From Chryseobacterium sp. FH2 (GTDB lineage Bacteria > Bacteroidota > Bacteroidia > Flavobacteriales > Weeksellaceae): a stretch of DNA of 64,000 nucleotides. Positions 28,150 through 38,188 of the stretch are shown here, in pieces (the first letter of the stretch is position 1; each line of letters begins with the position of its first letter). The DNA lies in assembly GCF_001045455.1 (NCBI RefSeq), contig NZ_LFNE01000001.1, positions 434,001-498,000 of the forward strand, written 5' to 3'. The position numbers and the translations under genes are program-made. The notes below the pieces were generated by a model. The model was not told the DNA's origin and ran no database searches. It was given only the letters and a program-made list of their open reading frames with translations.

Positions 28150-28614
28150 TTACGGTTTTGCCGTTTCTATTTTTACTCCAATGTCTTCAATTCCCGGGAG
28201 GATGTCATTTCTCATTGCTTGTATCAAGCCGATTTCATATTTCCCTTTTGCCGGAAATTTATAGTTCAGTTTATACTGAAACAAAGTTTCCTTCGTGTCA
28301 CCAAATCCTGTACCAAGCCATTCACCGTTTGGTTTTGCAAGAATATAATTCATTGTATCGGTTTCCTTTTTCTTACTTTGAAAATTGGTGAAATTTACAA
28401 TAAACCTGATATTACTATAAGGATAATTATTGTTATTTCTTACAACAAATATAATGTTTTTAGGATTTTGCGGATCTGAAATTTCAAGATTAAATTTTTG
28501 TTCACTTTTCTTATTCCATTTGCTATCAACGGAATTCATGATGACTTCTCCTTCTGAAGAAGAGTTGCAGCCAAAGAAAAGGATAAGGGTAAATAATCCT
28601 AAAAGTTTACGCAT
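28150..28614 (-). CDS. gldH: Gliding motility lipoprotein GldH
   Basis: A 154-residue lipoprotein (lipobox LFFGC, C16) matching GldH, which is required for gliding in Flavobacterium johnsoniae. Typical segments are WNKKSEQKFNLEISDPQNPKNIIFVVRNNNNYPYSNI and the C-terminal YEIGLIQAMRNDILPGIEDIGVKIE. Its start overlaps the end of ricT by 8 bases and the PBP1A gene begins 6 bp after its stop. Together with the T9SS cargo protein it points to a gliding/T9SS-capable lineage, although GldH is also kept in non-gliding species. Confidence 0.92.
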   Translation of the reverse strand: MRKLLGLFTLILFFGCNSSSEGEVIMNSVDSKWNKKSEQKFNLEISDPQNPKNIIFVVRNNNNYPYSNIRFIVNFTNFQSKKKETDTMNYILAKPNGEWLGTGFGDTKETLFQYKLNYKFPAKGKYEIGLIQAMRNDILPGIEDIGVKIETAKP

Positions 28615-30040
28615 TGTTGTCTTTTTTTGGAGGAAATTTCTTTTTGAATTTTTTCTTGTTCGGATTTTGCTGAGGCTTTTTGTCAGAATCAGAAGGTGTA
28701 ACGTCTGCTTTTTCTAACTGAGCTTTTGGCTGTTGGTGATGAGACTTTTGATGTCTCGGTTTGTTATTAGAATTAGCATTCGGGTTCTGATTTACTGTTT
28801 TTTCCTGTCTCTCAGATCTTTCTGATCTGTCAGGGGTTTCGTTTCTTTCTGGTCTTTCCGGTCTGTTTTTTCTTGGTCCCTGACTTTGGTTCTGACCATT
28901 TTGATTATTATTTGGTCTGTTTTGATTCTTGTTTTTATTGAAACCTCTGTTTTTCTTCTCGAATCTGTCAACATTATTTTCCTGAATCAAATCAATAGTT
29001 TGTAAAGGTGTATCAGGTTGTTTCAAATCCTCAAGAGGCAACGTTCTTTCACCTCTTTTATTTTTAGCGATTAATTTTTTAACTAAATCAATGTCAAAAT
29101 CATACCACGCCATAGAGCTGTCAACGTAAGCAAACCACATTTTCTTTTTAAAAACGTCAATTTTAATACAAAAAGCCCTTCCTTTTTCTGTGTCCAACAT
29201 CGTTGAAGAAGAAGGGAAATTGCTTAGCGCATCCAGATAACTGTCTAATTCATAATTAAGACAACATTTAAGCTTACCGCACTGCCCTGCCAATTTTTGA
29301 GGGTTGATACTCAATTGCTGATATCTTGCAACATTGGTATTGACAGATCTGAAATCCGTTAACCAGGTAGAGCAACAAAGTTCTCTTCCGCAAGAGCCGA
29401 TACCTCCAACTTTTGCAGCTTCCTGCCTGAAGCCGATTTGTTTCATATCGATCTTAGTACGGAATGTTCCTGCATATTCTTTAATCAACTGTCTGAAATC
29501 TACACGATTGTCTGCAGTATAATAAAACGTAACTTTTGAGGCGTCTCCTTGATATTCAACATCTGTAATCTTCATTTCAAGATTCAGTTTGTGAGCTATT
29601 TTTCGGGCCTCTATCTTTACGCTATCTTCTTTTTTTCTGGCTTCCTGCCAAACTTCAAGATCTTTCTGGTTGGCTTGCCTGTATATTTTTAGTGCCAATT
29701 CTTCAGAAAATTTCTTCTTTTTCATCTGAATTTTTACTAATTCGCCGGTGAGACTTACCACACCTACATCATGTCCGGGACTTGATTCTACTGTTACTAC
29801 ACTACCTATGTGTAATGGAATATTATTTACGTTTTTAAAAAACGATTTTCTGTCATTTTTAAATCTAACTTCCACAAAATCACACCTGTTTTGGGCAGGA
29901 TTACTGATGTTTGAAAGCCAGTCGAAAACACTTAATTTATAACTATTACCACAGGTATTTACATTTTCACAGCCATTCGCGGTTTTCTTGGGTCCGCAAG
30001 AATGTGCAGAATCGCCGGATGTTTTACATCCACAACTCAT
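28607..30040 (-). CDS. ricT: RicT/YaaT-type PSP1 C-terminal domain protein
   Basis: A 477-residue cytosolic protein. An N-terminal Cys/Ser-rich stretch (CGCKTSGDSAHSCGPKK) precedes the PSP1 domain at about residues 40-300. It holds the paired cysteine motifs CGRELCCSTWL and CGKLKCCLNYELDSYL, which in B. subtilis RicT (YaaT) help bind Fe-S clusters in the RicAFT complex. The last 130 residues are a low-complexity Asn/Gln/Arg/Lys tail not present in RicT of Firmicutes. RicA and RicF partners are not seen nearby. It leads the operon with gldH and PBP1A. Confidence 0.9.
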   Translation of the reverse strand: MSCGCKTSGDSAHSCGPKKTANGCENVNTCGNSYKLSVFDWLSNISNPAQNRCDFVEVRFKNDRKSFFKNVNNIPLHIGSVVTVESSPGHDVGVVSLTGELVKIQMKKKKFSEELALKIYRQANQKDLEVWQEARKKEDSVKIEARKIAHKLNLEMKITDVEYQGDASKVTFYYTADNRVDFRQLIKEYAGTFRTKIDMKQIGFRQEAAKVGGIGSCGRELCCSTWLTDFRSVNTNVARYQQLSINPQKLAGQCGKLKCCLNYELDSYLDALSNFPSSSTMLDTEKGRAFCIKIDVFKKKMWFAYVDSSMAWYDFDIDLVKKLIAKNKRGERTLPLEDLKQPDTPLQTIDLIQENNVDRFEKKNRGFNKNKNQNRPNNNQNGQNQSQGPRKNRPERPERNETPDRSERSERQEKTVNQNPNANSNNKPRHQKSHHQQPKAQLEKADVTPSDSDKKPQQNPNKKKFKKKFPPKKDNNA

Positions 30041-30315
30041 ATATTATATATTTAATTTGCAAATTTAGAGATTTTTATCTTTATGTAATTCTAAATTAAT
30101 CAAATATTCGTAAACATCATTGTTTAATATTAAACAAGAAATAAGATGGTGGATAGGAAATTTATTAATTGACTAGTAATTACATATTTAAGGTTGATTT
30201 ATAGTAAAGTGTTATTTTAAACATAATTTTCTTTCTTTATATTGTTTAAAAATTTAAGATTTATTAACAGATGTAACTAAAATAATTTTATATTTGGGTT
30301 ATATAATAATAGTCT

Positions 30316-31551
30316 ATGAAAAAAATCTTAGTATCAACTGCATTATTGGCGGGTGTTTTATCTTACGCAGGAGGCTTTAGAGTATCTTTGCAAGGGGTAA
30401 GACAATTGGCAATGGCACATACAAGTGCACATGCCGAAGATGCGAGTGTGGCATTTTTTAACCCGGCGGGTATGTCATTCATCCCTTCGAAACTGAGTAT
30501 AGCTGTAGGAGGTTTTGCAGCAGGTAATAAAGTAACTTTCCAAAATACAAATACCCTGCAAAGCACAGAAACGGATAACCCTATTGGAACTCCTCTGTAT
30601 GCTGCGATTGCTTACAGGCCTGTAGATAAATTATCAATTGGTTTTAGTTTTTCTACACCTTTTGGTAGTACAATCAAATATCCATCTGATTGGGAAGGAA
30701 AAGAAATGGTACAAAAGCTAGAGCTTAAGAGCTTCTATTTCCAGCCGATGATTTCCTATAAATTTAATGACTGGTTTGCTTTTGGTGCAAGTTATATTTA
30801 TGCAAGAGGAGACGTGAAATGGGATAAGGCTATTACGCAATTTGGTGGTGAACTTAATCTTGACAGTAAAGCAAGCGGACATGGATATGGCTTTGGTTTC
30901 TATTTCAGACCCGATCCAAAACTCGATGTAAGTGTTGCTTACCGTTCGCCTGTTGATATGAAAGCTAAGGACGGAAAGGCTTCTTTCAGCTTCCCAACAT
31001 CTACTATTTATCCATTGTTAGGGCTGGATGCATCAGGACAGGATAATTTCTCTGCAACGTTACCTTTGGTAGAAGAATATACAGTTGGTTTAACTTACAA
31101 GATTACTCCCAAATGGTTGGTTTCTGCGGACTTCAACTATCATGGATGGGAAAGATACGGGCAGTTAACGTTGGATTTTGCTAAAGCTCCGGTTGGAAAT
31201 CAGCCTGCAGATCCTACGGTTTCTGTTTCTCCTAAAAACTTTAAGAATTCAAAAACATTCAGATTGGGAACTCAATATGCGTTTACAGATATGATCTATG
31301 GTCGTCTTGGTGCTTATTACGATGAATCTCCATATACTGATGAAAACTTTATTCCGGAAACACCTTCGTATAATACTTATGTAATAACAGGAGGAGTTGG
31401 ATTTAAACTAAAACAATTCGGAGTTGATATTGCAGGGGGATATGCGATGCCTCAGGCAAGGGACGTGAAAAATAGTTACCTTGGTTTCTACGGACAGTCT
31501 ACAGCTACGGCATTTTATGTAGGTCTAGGTTTATCTTATAATCCTTTTTAA
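30316..31551 (+). CDS. OmpP1/FadL family outer-membrane transporter
   Basis: A 411-residue beta-barrel protein with a short signal (MKKILVSTALLAGVLSYAGG). The N-terminal hatch segment GVRQLAMAHTSAHAEDASVAFFNPAGMSFI is the FadL signature, and the C-terminus ends in a barrel strand (FYVGLGLSYNPF) with terminal Phe. FadL proteins take up hydrophobic compounds such as long-chain fatty acids. A TATATTTG box at 30289-30296 is the likely -7 element. It is 11 bp upstream of an SGNH-hydrolase-like lipoprotein gene, which may act on the same lipid substrates. Confidence 0.93.
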   Translation: MKKILVSTALLAGVLSYAGGFRVSLQGVRQLAMAHTSAHAEDASVAFFNPAGMSFIPSKLSIAVGGFAAGNKVTFQNTNTLQSTETDNPIGTPLYAAIAYRPVDKLSIGFSFSTPFGSTIKYPSDWEGKEMVQKLELKSFYFQPMISYKFNDWFAFGASYIYARGDVKWDKAITQFGGELNLDSKASGHGYGFGFYFRPDPKLDVSVAYRSPVDMKAKDGKASFSFPTSTIYPLLGLDASGQDNFSATLPLVEEYTVGLTYKITPKWLVSADFNYHGWERYGQLTLDFAKAPVGNQPADPTVSVSPKNFKNSKTFRLGTQYAFTDMIYGRLGAYYDESPYTDENFIPETPSYNTYVITGGVGFKLKQFGVDIAGGYAMPQARDVKNSYLGFYGQSTATAFYVGLGLSYNPF

Positions 31552-31562
31552 TTGGAAAGACT

Positions 31563-33113
31563 ATGAAAAAAATTATAATTTCTACAATCGCTGTTTCTGC
31601 GTTGCTTTTTACAACAGGTTGCGAACATGAATTCGATACAGATGTAAAAGATGTTCAAGTTTCTAAAGGGGAAGCTGATTTTACTAAATATATTTCTTTA
31701 GGAAACTCATTGACTTCCGGCTATAGAGACGGTGCTCTTTATGCCGATGGTCAAAATGAATCTTATCCTTCCATGATTGCTCAGCAAATGAAACTAGTAG
31801 GAGGGGGAGAATTTAAGCAGCCTTTAATGGCAGACAATAATGGAGGTTTGCTTCTTGCTACACCGGGAGGTAATGTACAGATTGCGGACACAAAACTTTA
31901 TATTGATAGTTTTATTAATGGTGCTCCGGATTTAAAAAATGCTAATAATAATACAGCAACTACAGTAACGAATACTGTTTTACCTGGTTATTATAATAAT
32001 ATGGGGGTTCCGGGAGCAAAAGTGGCTCATTTATTAGCTCCGGGTTACGGAAATGTTCAGGGAGTTATTCCAAAAACGGCTAATCCATATTTTGTAAGAT
32101 TTGCATCAAGCCCCACCACTTCGGTTATTGCAGATTTTAAAGCTCAAAATCCTACATTTTTCTCTTTATGGATAGGTAATAACGATGCTTTATTGTATGC
32201 TTTAGCGGGTGCTGACAGCTCTGTGGAAACTTTGACACCTCCGGCTCAGTTTGCTCAATATTATAATGCGTTGATTAATGAGATTGCGAGTACAAATGCC
32301 AAAGGTGTTATTGCCAATATTCCTAGTGTAACGTCTATTCCTTCTTTAACTACAATTCCTACAAATCCTCTGACAGCTGCTGTTTTAGGAAACGGAAATG
32401 TTGCAGTGGGAGAAGCTACAATTGATAATCTCAATACAAATGTATACGGGCCTTTAAGCCAGATTCTAACAGCTTTGGGCGCGGGAGACAGAATTAAACC
32501 CCTTTCTAAAACAGCGTCTAACCCATTGCTTATTAAGGATGAAAGCTTAGCTCCATTAGGTGCTCAAATTACAGCAGCAGCAGCGGCTTCAGGAAATGCT
32601 CAATTAGTTGCTTTGGCGGCTTATTTTGGAGCTACTTATGGGCAGGCAAGACAGGCGAAAGCAGGAGATTTGGTGCCTTTAACAACAAAAGCGGCAATAG
32701 GTACACTTGAAGCTGTTCCTCCGGGCGTGCCTGCAAGTCTTGGAGCTAGAGGAGTTGCTTATCCATTTGCGGATAAATATATTCTGATTCCATCTGAAAT
32801 TACAGAAATCAACACAGCTATTGATGCTTATAATGTTACAATTAAAGCTGCTGCAGCTTCAAAAGGATATGCTTTTGTTGATGCTAACAAAAAAATGGAT
32901 GAGCTAGGTTCTCAATCTGGAGTTTCTTGGGATGGAGTAAAATATACCGCTAAATTTGTAACAGGTGGCGCTTTTTCTCTTGACGGAGTTCACCTTACAG
33001 GTAGAGGATACGCTATCATTGCTAATGAATTTATTAAAGCAATTAATGCTACTTATAAATCTACATTACCACAGGTAAACGCAAACAATTATTCAGGAAT
33101 TAAGTTCCCATAA
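31563..33113 (+). CDS. SGNH/GDSL-type hydrolase lipoprotein
   Basis: A 516-residue lipoprotein (lipobox TTGC, C20). Block I reads SLGNSLTSGY with S49 as probable nucleophile; the usual GDS is GNS here. SLWIGNNDALLYAL near residue 205 corresponds to the G-N block III, and D474-G-V-H477 is the catalytic Asp/His block V. The family contains lipases and acylesterases. An Ala-rich insert lies around residues 330-390. It is translationally close to the FadL gene and likely works at the outer membrane on acyl substrates; that link is inference from position. Confidence 0.88.
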   Translation: MKKIIISTIAVSALLFTTGCEHEFDTDVKDVQVSKGEADFTKYISLGNSLTSGYRDGALYADGQNESYPSMIAQQMKLVGGGEFKQPLMADNNGGLLLATPGGNVQIADTKLYIDSFINGAPDLKNANNNTATTVTNTVLPGYYNNMGVPGAKVAHLLAPGYGNVQGVIPKTANPYFVRFASSPTTSVIADFKAQNPTFFSLWIGNNDALLYALAGADSSVETLTPPAQFAQYYNALINEIASTNAKGVIANIPSVTSIPSLTTIPTNPLTAAVLGNGNVAVGEATIDNLNTNVYGPLSQILTALGAGDRIKPLSKTASNPLLIKDESLAPLGAQITAAAAASGNAQLVALAAYFGATYGQARQAKAGDLVPLTTKAAIGTLEAVPPGVPASLGARGVAYPFADKYILIPSEITEINTAIDAYNVTIKAAAASKGYAFVDANKKMDELGSQSGVSWDGVKYTAKFVTGGAFSLDGVHLTGRGYAIIANEFIKAINATYKSTLPQVNANNYSGIKFP

Positions 33114-33136
33114 TAACGGATAAAATAAAAACTTAG

Positions 33137-33168
33137 AAACCACAAGACTAATTCTTGTGGTTTTTTTT
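33137..33168 (+). terminator. Terminator after the FadL-SGNH pair
   Basis: The 10-bp stem AAACCACAAG / CTTGTGGTTT is followed by T-run. The prs -7 box TAAATTTG (33169-33176) starts right after it. Confidence 0.85.
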
Positions 33169-33198
33169 TAAATTTGCAAAATCTTTTAAAAAGTAAAA

Positions 33199-34137
33199 AT
33201 GGCCGATCAGTTAAGTTATCTATTTAGTACAAGGACGAGTAAGGACTTGGCAGAGAAAATTGCCCAGCATTATGGGCAGGAATTAGGAAAAATCAACTTT
33301 CAGGAGTTCAGCGACGGGGAATTTGAGCCCGTTTTGGATGAGTCCGTAAGAGGAGGAAGAGTTTTCTTAATTGGATCTACATTCCCTCCGGCAGACAATC
33401 TTTTAGAGCTTCTTCTAATGATTGATGCGGCAAAACGGGCTTCTGCAAAAAGCATTACCGTTGTACTTCCTTATTTTGGGCTTGCAAGACAAGACAGAAA
33501 AGACAAACCAAGAGCCCCTATCGGTGCAAAATTGGTTGCTAATCTTTTGACTGCGGCTGGAGCAACGAGAATAATGACAATGGATCTTCATGCGGATCAA
33601 ATCCAAGGTTTCTTTGAAATTCCGGTAGACCATTTATATGCATCTACAATTTTCGTAGATTATATCAGAAATCTAAATCTTGATAACCTTACTATTGCTT
33701 CTCCGGATATGGGAGGGGCAAAGAGAGCTAAAAACTATGCAGGTCACCTTGGGGCAGACGTAGTGATTGCTTATAAGGAAAGAAAGAAAGCGAACGTGGT
33801 GGAAGAGATGTTCCTTATTGGAGACGTGGAAGGGAAAAATGTGATTCTTATTGATGATATGATTGACACAGCAGGTACGCTTTGTAAAGCTGCGGAAATC
33901 TTAATGGAGAAAGGTGCAAAATCTGTAAGAGCAATGGCAACTCACGGAGTGCTTTCAGGAAAAGCCTACGATAATATTGAGGACTCAAAATTATTGGAAG
34001 TTATTGTAACTGACTCAATTCCTGTGAAAAATAATTTGTCATCTAAAATAAAAGTGCTATCTTGCGCCCCATTATTTGCAGATGTTATGAAGATGGTTCA
34101 TGAGCATCAATCAATTAGTAGTAAGTTTATTATTTAA
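33199..34137 (+). CDS. prs: Ribose-phosphate pyrophosphokinase
   Basis: A 312-residue cytosolic enzyme that makes PRPP from ribose 5-phosphate and ATP, the precursor for nucleotides, His and Trp. Signature segments include FSDGEFEPVLDESVRGGRVF, the flexible loop YFGLARQDRKDKPRAPI, DLHADQIQGFFEIPVDHL and the PRPP loop VILIDDMIDTAGTL. The gene is followed after 55 bp by rplY on the same strand, with no terminator between, an arrangement often seen in bacteria. Confidence 0.97.
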   Translation: MADQLSYLFSTRTSKDLAEKIAQHYGQELGKINFQEFSDGEFEPVLDESVRGGRVFLIGSTFPPADNLLELLLMIDAAKRASAKSITVVLPYFGLARQDRKDKPRAPIGAKLVANLLTAAGATRIMTMDLHADQIQGFFEIPVDHLYASTIFVDYIRNLNLDNLTIASPDMGGAKRAKNYAGHLGADVVIAYKERKKANVVEEMFLIGDVEGKNVILIDDMIDTAGTLCKAAEILMEKGAKSVRAMATHGVLSGKAYDNIEDSKLLEVIVTDSIPVKNNLSSKIKVLSCAPLFADVMKMVHEHQSISSKFII

Positions 34138-34192
34138 TTGATTTTCAAAGCATTGCAAAATAAAAATAAAACAATTTTTTAAATTTTTATAA

Positions 34193-34831
34193 ATGAAATC
34201 TATTACAATTCAAGGTACAAAAAGAGAAAGCGTGGGCAAAAAGTCGACAAAAGCTTTACGTGATGCTGAATTAGTTCCTTGTGTTGTTTACGGAGGTGGC
34301 GAGCCATTGAACTTCTCTGCAGAAGAGAAAGCTTTCAAAGGGTTGGTGTATACTCCTGAAGCACACACGGTATCTATTGAAGTTGACGGACAGATAATTC
34401 CTGCAGTTCTTCAGGATATTCAGTTCCACCCGATTACAGACAAAATTCTTCACGCAGACTTCTATCAGTTATCTGACGACAAACCGGTTATCATGGAAGT
34501 TCCAGTAAGAATTACAGGACGTTCTAAAGGTGTTGTGGCTGGTGGTGTTTTACGTCAGTCTTTCAGAAAATTGAAAGTAAAAGCTATTCCTGCCAACTTA
34601 CCTGATGAGGTGGTTGTAGATGTTACTCCGTTAAGAATCGGAAACAAACTTTATGTTGGAAGTCTTAAAACTGAAGGCTATTCATTTGTACATCCTGACA
34701 ATGCAGTTGTAGTAGCTGTTAAGATGTCTAGAAATGCAATGAAAGGAGGTGCAGCAGCTGTGGATGATGAAGACGAAGAAGAAGTAACAGCTGAAGGAGA
34801 CGCTCCGGCAGCAGAAACTGCAGCAGAATAA
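34193..34831 (+). CDS. rplY: 50S ribosomal protein L25 (general stress protein Ctc form)
   Basis: A 212-residue protein of the long, two-domain L25/TL5/CTC type that binds 5S rRNA. The N-terminal L25 domain begins [35 protein letters not shown]. The C-terminal beta domain is followed by an acidic tail ([18 protein letters not shown]). It is co-transcribed with prs and closed by a strong terminator. Confidence 0.95.
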   Translation: MKSITIQGTKRESVGKKSTKALRDAELVPCVVYGGGEPLNFSAEEKAFKGLVYTPEAHTVSIEVDGQIIPAVLQDIQFHPITDKILHADFYQLSDDKPVIMEVPVRITGRSKGVVAGGVLRQSFRKLKVKAIPANLPDEVVVDVTPLRIGNKLYVGSLKTEGYSFVHPDNAVVVAVKMSRNAMKGGAAAVDDEDEEEVTAEGDAPAAETAAE

Positions 34832-34856
34832 GAATTTCTTATTTAAATAATATAGG

Positions 34857-34882
34857 ACCTGCCAATTTTGGCAGGTTTTTGT
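34857..34882 (+). terminator. Terminator after rplY
   Basis: The 9-bp stem ACCTGCCAA / TTGGCAGGT is followed by a T-rich run. Confidence 0.88.
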
Positions 34883-34988
34883 TTTTTGGGATTAAATTTA
34901 TAATTGCTTTCATTCAATATCTTTCGAAAAAAAAGGCGTAAATTTGAAGAGTTCTAAATAAGGGCGTTTTAATTTAAAATTTTAATAA

Positions 34989-36209
34989 ATGTTTGACATT
35001 CAGGAAATCAGAAGTCAGTTCACGATATTAAATCAGCAGGTGAACGGTAAACCATTGGTTTACTTAGATAATGCAGCAACATCCCAAAAACCGGATTCAG
35101 TTTTAGAAGTTTGTCATAAATATTATACAGAGCTTAATGCAAATGTTCATAGAGGGATTCATACACTAAGTCAGTTAGCTACTGAGGAAATGGAACTTTC
35201 GAGAAGAAAAATCCAGAAATTCATTAATGCTGAGCATGATTTTGAAGTTATTTTTACAAAAGGAACAACTGAAGGATTGAATCTTATCGCTTATATTTTA
35301 ACCCAAAAGTTAAAAAAAGATGATGAAATTATCATTTCTTATCTGGAGCACCACTCAAATATTGTTCCCTGGCAATTACTTTGTGAAAGGACCGGAGCAA
35401 AATTAAGAGTAATTCCGATTGATGAAAACGGAATCCTTCAGCTTGATTATTTGGATGAATTTTTAAGTGAAAAAACAAAAGTTGTTTCCGTAAATCAGGT
35501 TTCGAATGCATTGGGGATAATAAACCCTATCGAAGAAATTATTGCTAAAACAAGAAAAAATTCAAATGCTTATATTGTAATTGATGGTGCTCAATCTGCT
35601 CCGCATTTTACCATTGATGTTCAGAAGCTGGATTGTGATTTTTTTGTGTTTTCAGGGCATAAAATGTATGCTCCGATGGGAACGGGTATTTTATATGGGA
35701 AACAGGAAATACTTGAAGATTTACCACCATTTCATGGAGGAGGGGAGATGATTGCAACGTGTTCTTTTGATGGAACAACTTATGCAGGGCTTCCCTTTAA
35801 ATACGAAGCGGGAACTCCAAATGTAGGGGGAAATATTGCTTTAGGGGCTGCTATTGATTTTATTCAAAAGGTGGGTCAGGAAAATATTCAGAATCATGAA
35901 AATGCTTTGCTGGATTATGCTCAAAGACATCTTTTGGAAATCGGAGGATTAAAAGTTTATGGCGAAAAAGCCAATAGAACAGGGGTTGTCTCTTTTAATT
36001 TGGAAGGGATAGGAATTTCTTCTGATGTAGGGATGATTCTGGATAAAATGGGTATTGCGGTAAGAACAGGACATCACTGTACACAGCCTATTATGGATTT
36101 CTTTAATATAGCAGGAACGGTAAGAGCGAGTTTCGCAGTTTATAATACTTTCAGTGAAATTGATTTGCTTGTAGAAGGAGTCAAAAAGGCACAGCGAATG
36201 TTGTCTTAA
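34989..36209 (+). CDS. sufS: Cysteine desulfurase, SufS type
   Basis: A 406-residue PLP enzyme (class V aminotransferase fold, group II desulfurase) that supplies sulfur for Fe-S clusters. The start MFDIQEIRSQFTILNQQVNGKPLVYLDNAATSQKP is typical. The PLP lysine is K225 in SGHKMYAPMGTG, and the catalytic cysteine is C364 in RTGHHCTQP. It has its own -7 box (TAAATTTG, 34939-34946) and terminator. It is not next to sufB in this window, so it may act with the Suf system in trans or be a second copy. Confidence 0.95.
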   Translation: MFDIQEIRSQFTILNQQVNGKPLVYLDNAATSQKPDSVLEVCHKYYTELNANVHRGIHTLSQLATEEMELSRRKIQKFINAEHDFEVIFTKGTTEGLNLIAYILTQKLKKDDEIIISYLEHHSNIVPWQLLCERTGAKLRVIPIDENGILQLDYLDEFLSEKTKVVSVNQVSNALGIINPIEEIIAKTRKNSNAYIVIDGAQSAPHFTIDVQKLDCDFFVFSGHKMYAPMGTGILYGKQEILEDLPPFHGGGEMIATCSFDGTTYAGLPFKYEAGTPNVGGNIALGAAIDFIQKVGQENIQNHENALLDYAQRHLLEIGGLKVYGEKANRTGVVSFNLEGIGISSDVGMILDKMGIAVRTGHHCTQPIMDFFNIAGTVRASFAVYNTFSEIDLLVEGVKKAQRMLS

Positions 36210-36213
36210 ATAA

Positions 36214-36243
36214 AAAAAACCTCTGAACGTTCAGAGGTTTTTT
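36214..36243. terminator. Bidirectional palindromic terminator
   Basis: A perfect 30-bp palindrome (core ACCTCTGAACGTTCAGAGGT) with A and T flanks lies between the convergent sufS and the 218-residue unknown gene, serving both. Confidence 0.88.
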
Positions 36244-36248
36244 ATGTG

Positions 36249-36905
36249 TTATTTCCAGAATTCCCACCACTTTGGATAAATTTTAGGAAGCTTTGGTTTT
36301 ACTTGTACAGGATCTGGAGCATTTCTGAAATGAGCTTCGGGGTTGGAAATATTTAACTTGTCAAAAATAATTTTTGCATGTCGGTCACCCTGAAGAAAAG
36401 TCTTAATGAACATTGCGACCATATTTTTATGACTGTCAGGAAAACTATCCATATTATTTTCGATAAAATTTAAAACATATTCTCTCTTTTCTTTGTGAGA
36501 TGTTCCTATTTTTAGATAAAACTGCAATGCATTTTCGCCTCGGAATTTACTGTTGCTAAGAATAATATTTTCTAGATAATACATTTGTTCACCCTCATAA
36601 TGATTGGCTATCATGATTAAAACAATGTAAAGAAATTCTTCTGCAAGATCTCTTGGATTCAAGCCAAATTCTGATTCGAAAAGATAAATATCTGTGACAT
36701 CATTAAGGTTTGGAATTTTTGAAACTTCCTCCATTCTGTCTAAAGCAGTAACAATTTCTTCGCTTACCAAATTGGTTTGTCTTTTCTTTAAAAAGAATTT
36801 TGCGCTTTCTAATATTTTTTCATAAGCTTCATTGTTTATTGTTTTTCTTTGTTCTGAAGATTGTCTTTTGTATTCTTCGATTTCAAAATCGGTATTCTCT
36901 GTCAT
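36249..36905 (-). CDS. Hypothetical cytosolic protein
   Basis: A 218-residue protein with no signal peptide or transmembrane helix. It is predicted to be mostly alpha-helical and charged (start MTENTDFEIEEYKRQSSEQR). It ends with a Trp-rich PKWWEFWK. I do not recognise a family. It is transcribed alone, upstream of the shared terminator and 208 bp from hemE on the same strand. It has no visible link to heme or Fe-S genes beyond position. Confidence 0.7.
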   Translation of the reverse strand: MTENTDFEIEEYKRQSSEQRKTINNEAYEKILESAKFFLKKRQTNLVSEEIVTALDRMEEVSKIPNLNDVTDIYLFESEFGLNPRDLAEEFLYIVLIMIANHYEGEQMYYLENIILSNSKFRGENALQFYLKIGTSHKEKREYVLNFIENNMDSFPDSHKNMVAMFIKTFLQGDRHAKIIFDKLNISNPEAHFRNAPDPVQVKPKLPKIYPKWWEFWK

Positions 36906-37039
36906 CTTATTTGGGTTATTATTTTAATGATAATAGATATTAGCAATATAACAAATTTAAAATTCTATATCTAATAGGAAAGAGGGAAAGGTTAAAAAGC
37001 TTTTATTACTGAGATTAACACATTAGTTTTACTCATAAA

Positions 37040-37070
37040 AAATCCCTTTCAGCAATATTGAAAGGGATTT
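37040..37070 (-). terminator. Terminator after hemE
   Basis: The 11-bp stem AAATCCCTTTC / GAAAGGGATTT is followed by a T-run on the minus strand, 44 bp after the hemE stop. It ends the hemA-C-D-E block. Confidence 0.85.
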
Positions 37071-37113
37071 AAATGTTGTATAAAAGTTTATCGTTCCGTA
37101 GAATCCAAATTAA

Positions 37114-38145
37114 TTAAACATTCGGTTTCCAATCCACAACGGCTCTGATAAAGGCTTCCGCATTTTCCAAAGGGATATTAGGTAGGATTCCGTGACCTAA
37201 ATTGGCAATATATCTGTCTTTTCCGAAACGGTTGATCATTTCATTTACCATTTTCTTGATTGTTTCAGGAGTAGAATGCAGTCTCGCAGGATCAAAATTT
37301 CCCTGAAGTGTCATGGTGTGATTTGTTAAAGTTCTTGCAAATTCAGGATTGATTGTCCAGTCGACTCCTAAAGCTGAAACAGGTGATTGAGACATTTCTT
37401 CCAAAGCAAACCAACATCCTTTTCCGAAAACCACAACGTGAGTCAACGGGCTTAGTGCTTCAACGATTTGGTTGATATATTTCCAAGAAAATTCCTGATA
37501 ATCAGCCGGAGAAAGCATTCCTCCCCAAGAATCGAAAACCTGAACTGCAGATACGCCTTTTTCTACCTTTCTTTTCAGATAAGCAATCGTAGTATCGGTA
37601 ATTTTCTGAAGTAACAAATGAGCAGCTTCCGGTTGTTGAAAGCAGAAAGATTTTGCAACATCAAAAGCTTTACTTCCTTTTCCTTCTACACAGTAGCAAA
37701 GAATTGTCCAAGGAGAGCCTGCAAAACCGATTAATGGAATTTCATTGTCTAATTTTTGTAAGGTCAGTTCAATAGCATCAAAAACGTAACCTAAAGTATC
37801 GTTCACATCCGGAACGATTACATTCTGCACATCTTCCATCGTTCTGATTGGATTATCCAACCACGGACCAACATTTTCCTTCATTTTAAAATCAATTCCC
37901 ATGGCTTGAGGAACTACCAAAATATCAGAGAACAGAATCGCTGCATCCAAAGGATATCTTCTGATAGGCTGTACTGTAATTTCAGAAGCAAGTTCCGGAG
38001 TCTGACATCTTGTGAAGAAATCATATTGGTCACGAAGGGCAATGAATTCCGGCAAATATCTTCCGGCTTGTCTCATCATCCAAACTGGTGGTCTTTCTAC
38101 GGTTTCTCCGCGAAGTGCTTTTAAATATAGGTCGTTTTTAATCAT
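37114..38145 (-). CDS. hemE: Uroporphyrinogen decarboxylase
   Basis: A 343-residue cytosolic enzyme that converts uroporphyrinogen III to coproporphyrinogen III. The N-terminal signature [16 protein letters not shown] and the second family signature [18 protein letters not shown] are present. [11 protein letters not shown] and [17 protein letters not shown] complete the family pattern. It is the last gene of the hemA-hemC-hemD-hemE minus-strand set and precedes a terminator. Confidence 0.97.
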   Translation of the reverse strand: MIKNDLYLKALRGETVERPPVWMMRQAGRYLPEFIALRDQYDFFTRCQTPELASEITVQPIRRYPLDAAILFSDILVVPQAMGIDFKMKENVGPWLDNPIRTMEDVQNVIVPDVNDTLGYVFDAIELTLQKLDNEIPLIGFAGSPWTILCYCVEGKGSKAFDVAKSFCFQQPEAAHLLLQKITDTTIAYLKRKVEKGVSAVQVFDSWGGMLSPADYQEFSWKYINQIVEALSPLTHVVVFGKGCWFALEEMSQSPVSALGVDWTINPEFARTLTNHTMTLQGNFDPARLHSTPETIKKMVNEMINRFGKDRYIANLGHGILPNIPLENAEAFIRAVVDWKPNV

Positions 38146-38188
38146 AATGTATTACACTAATATTGCCATGAATGACAATTAAAATATA

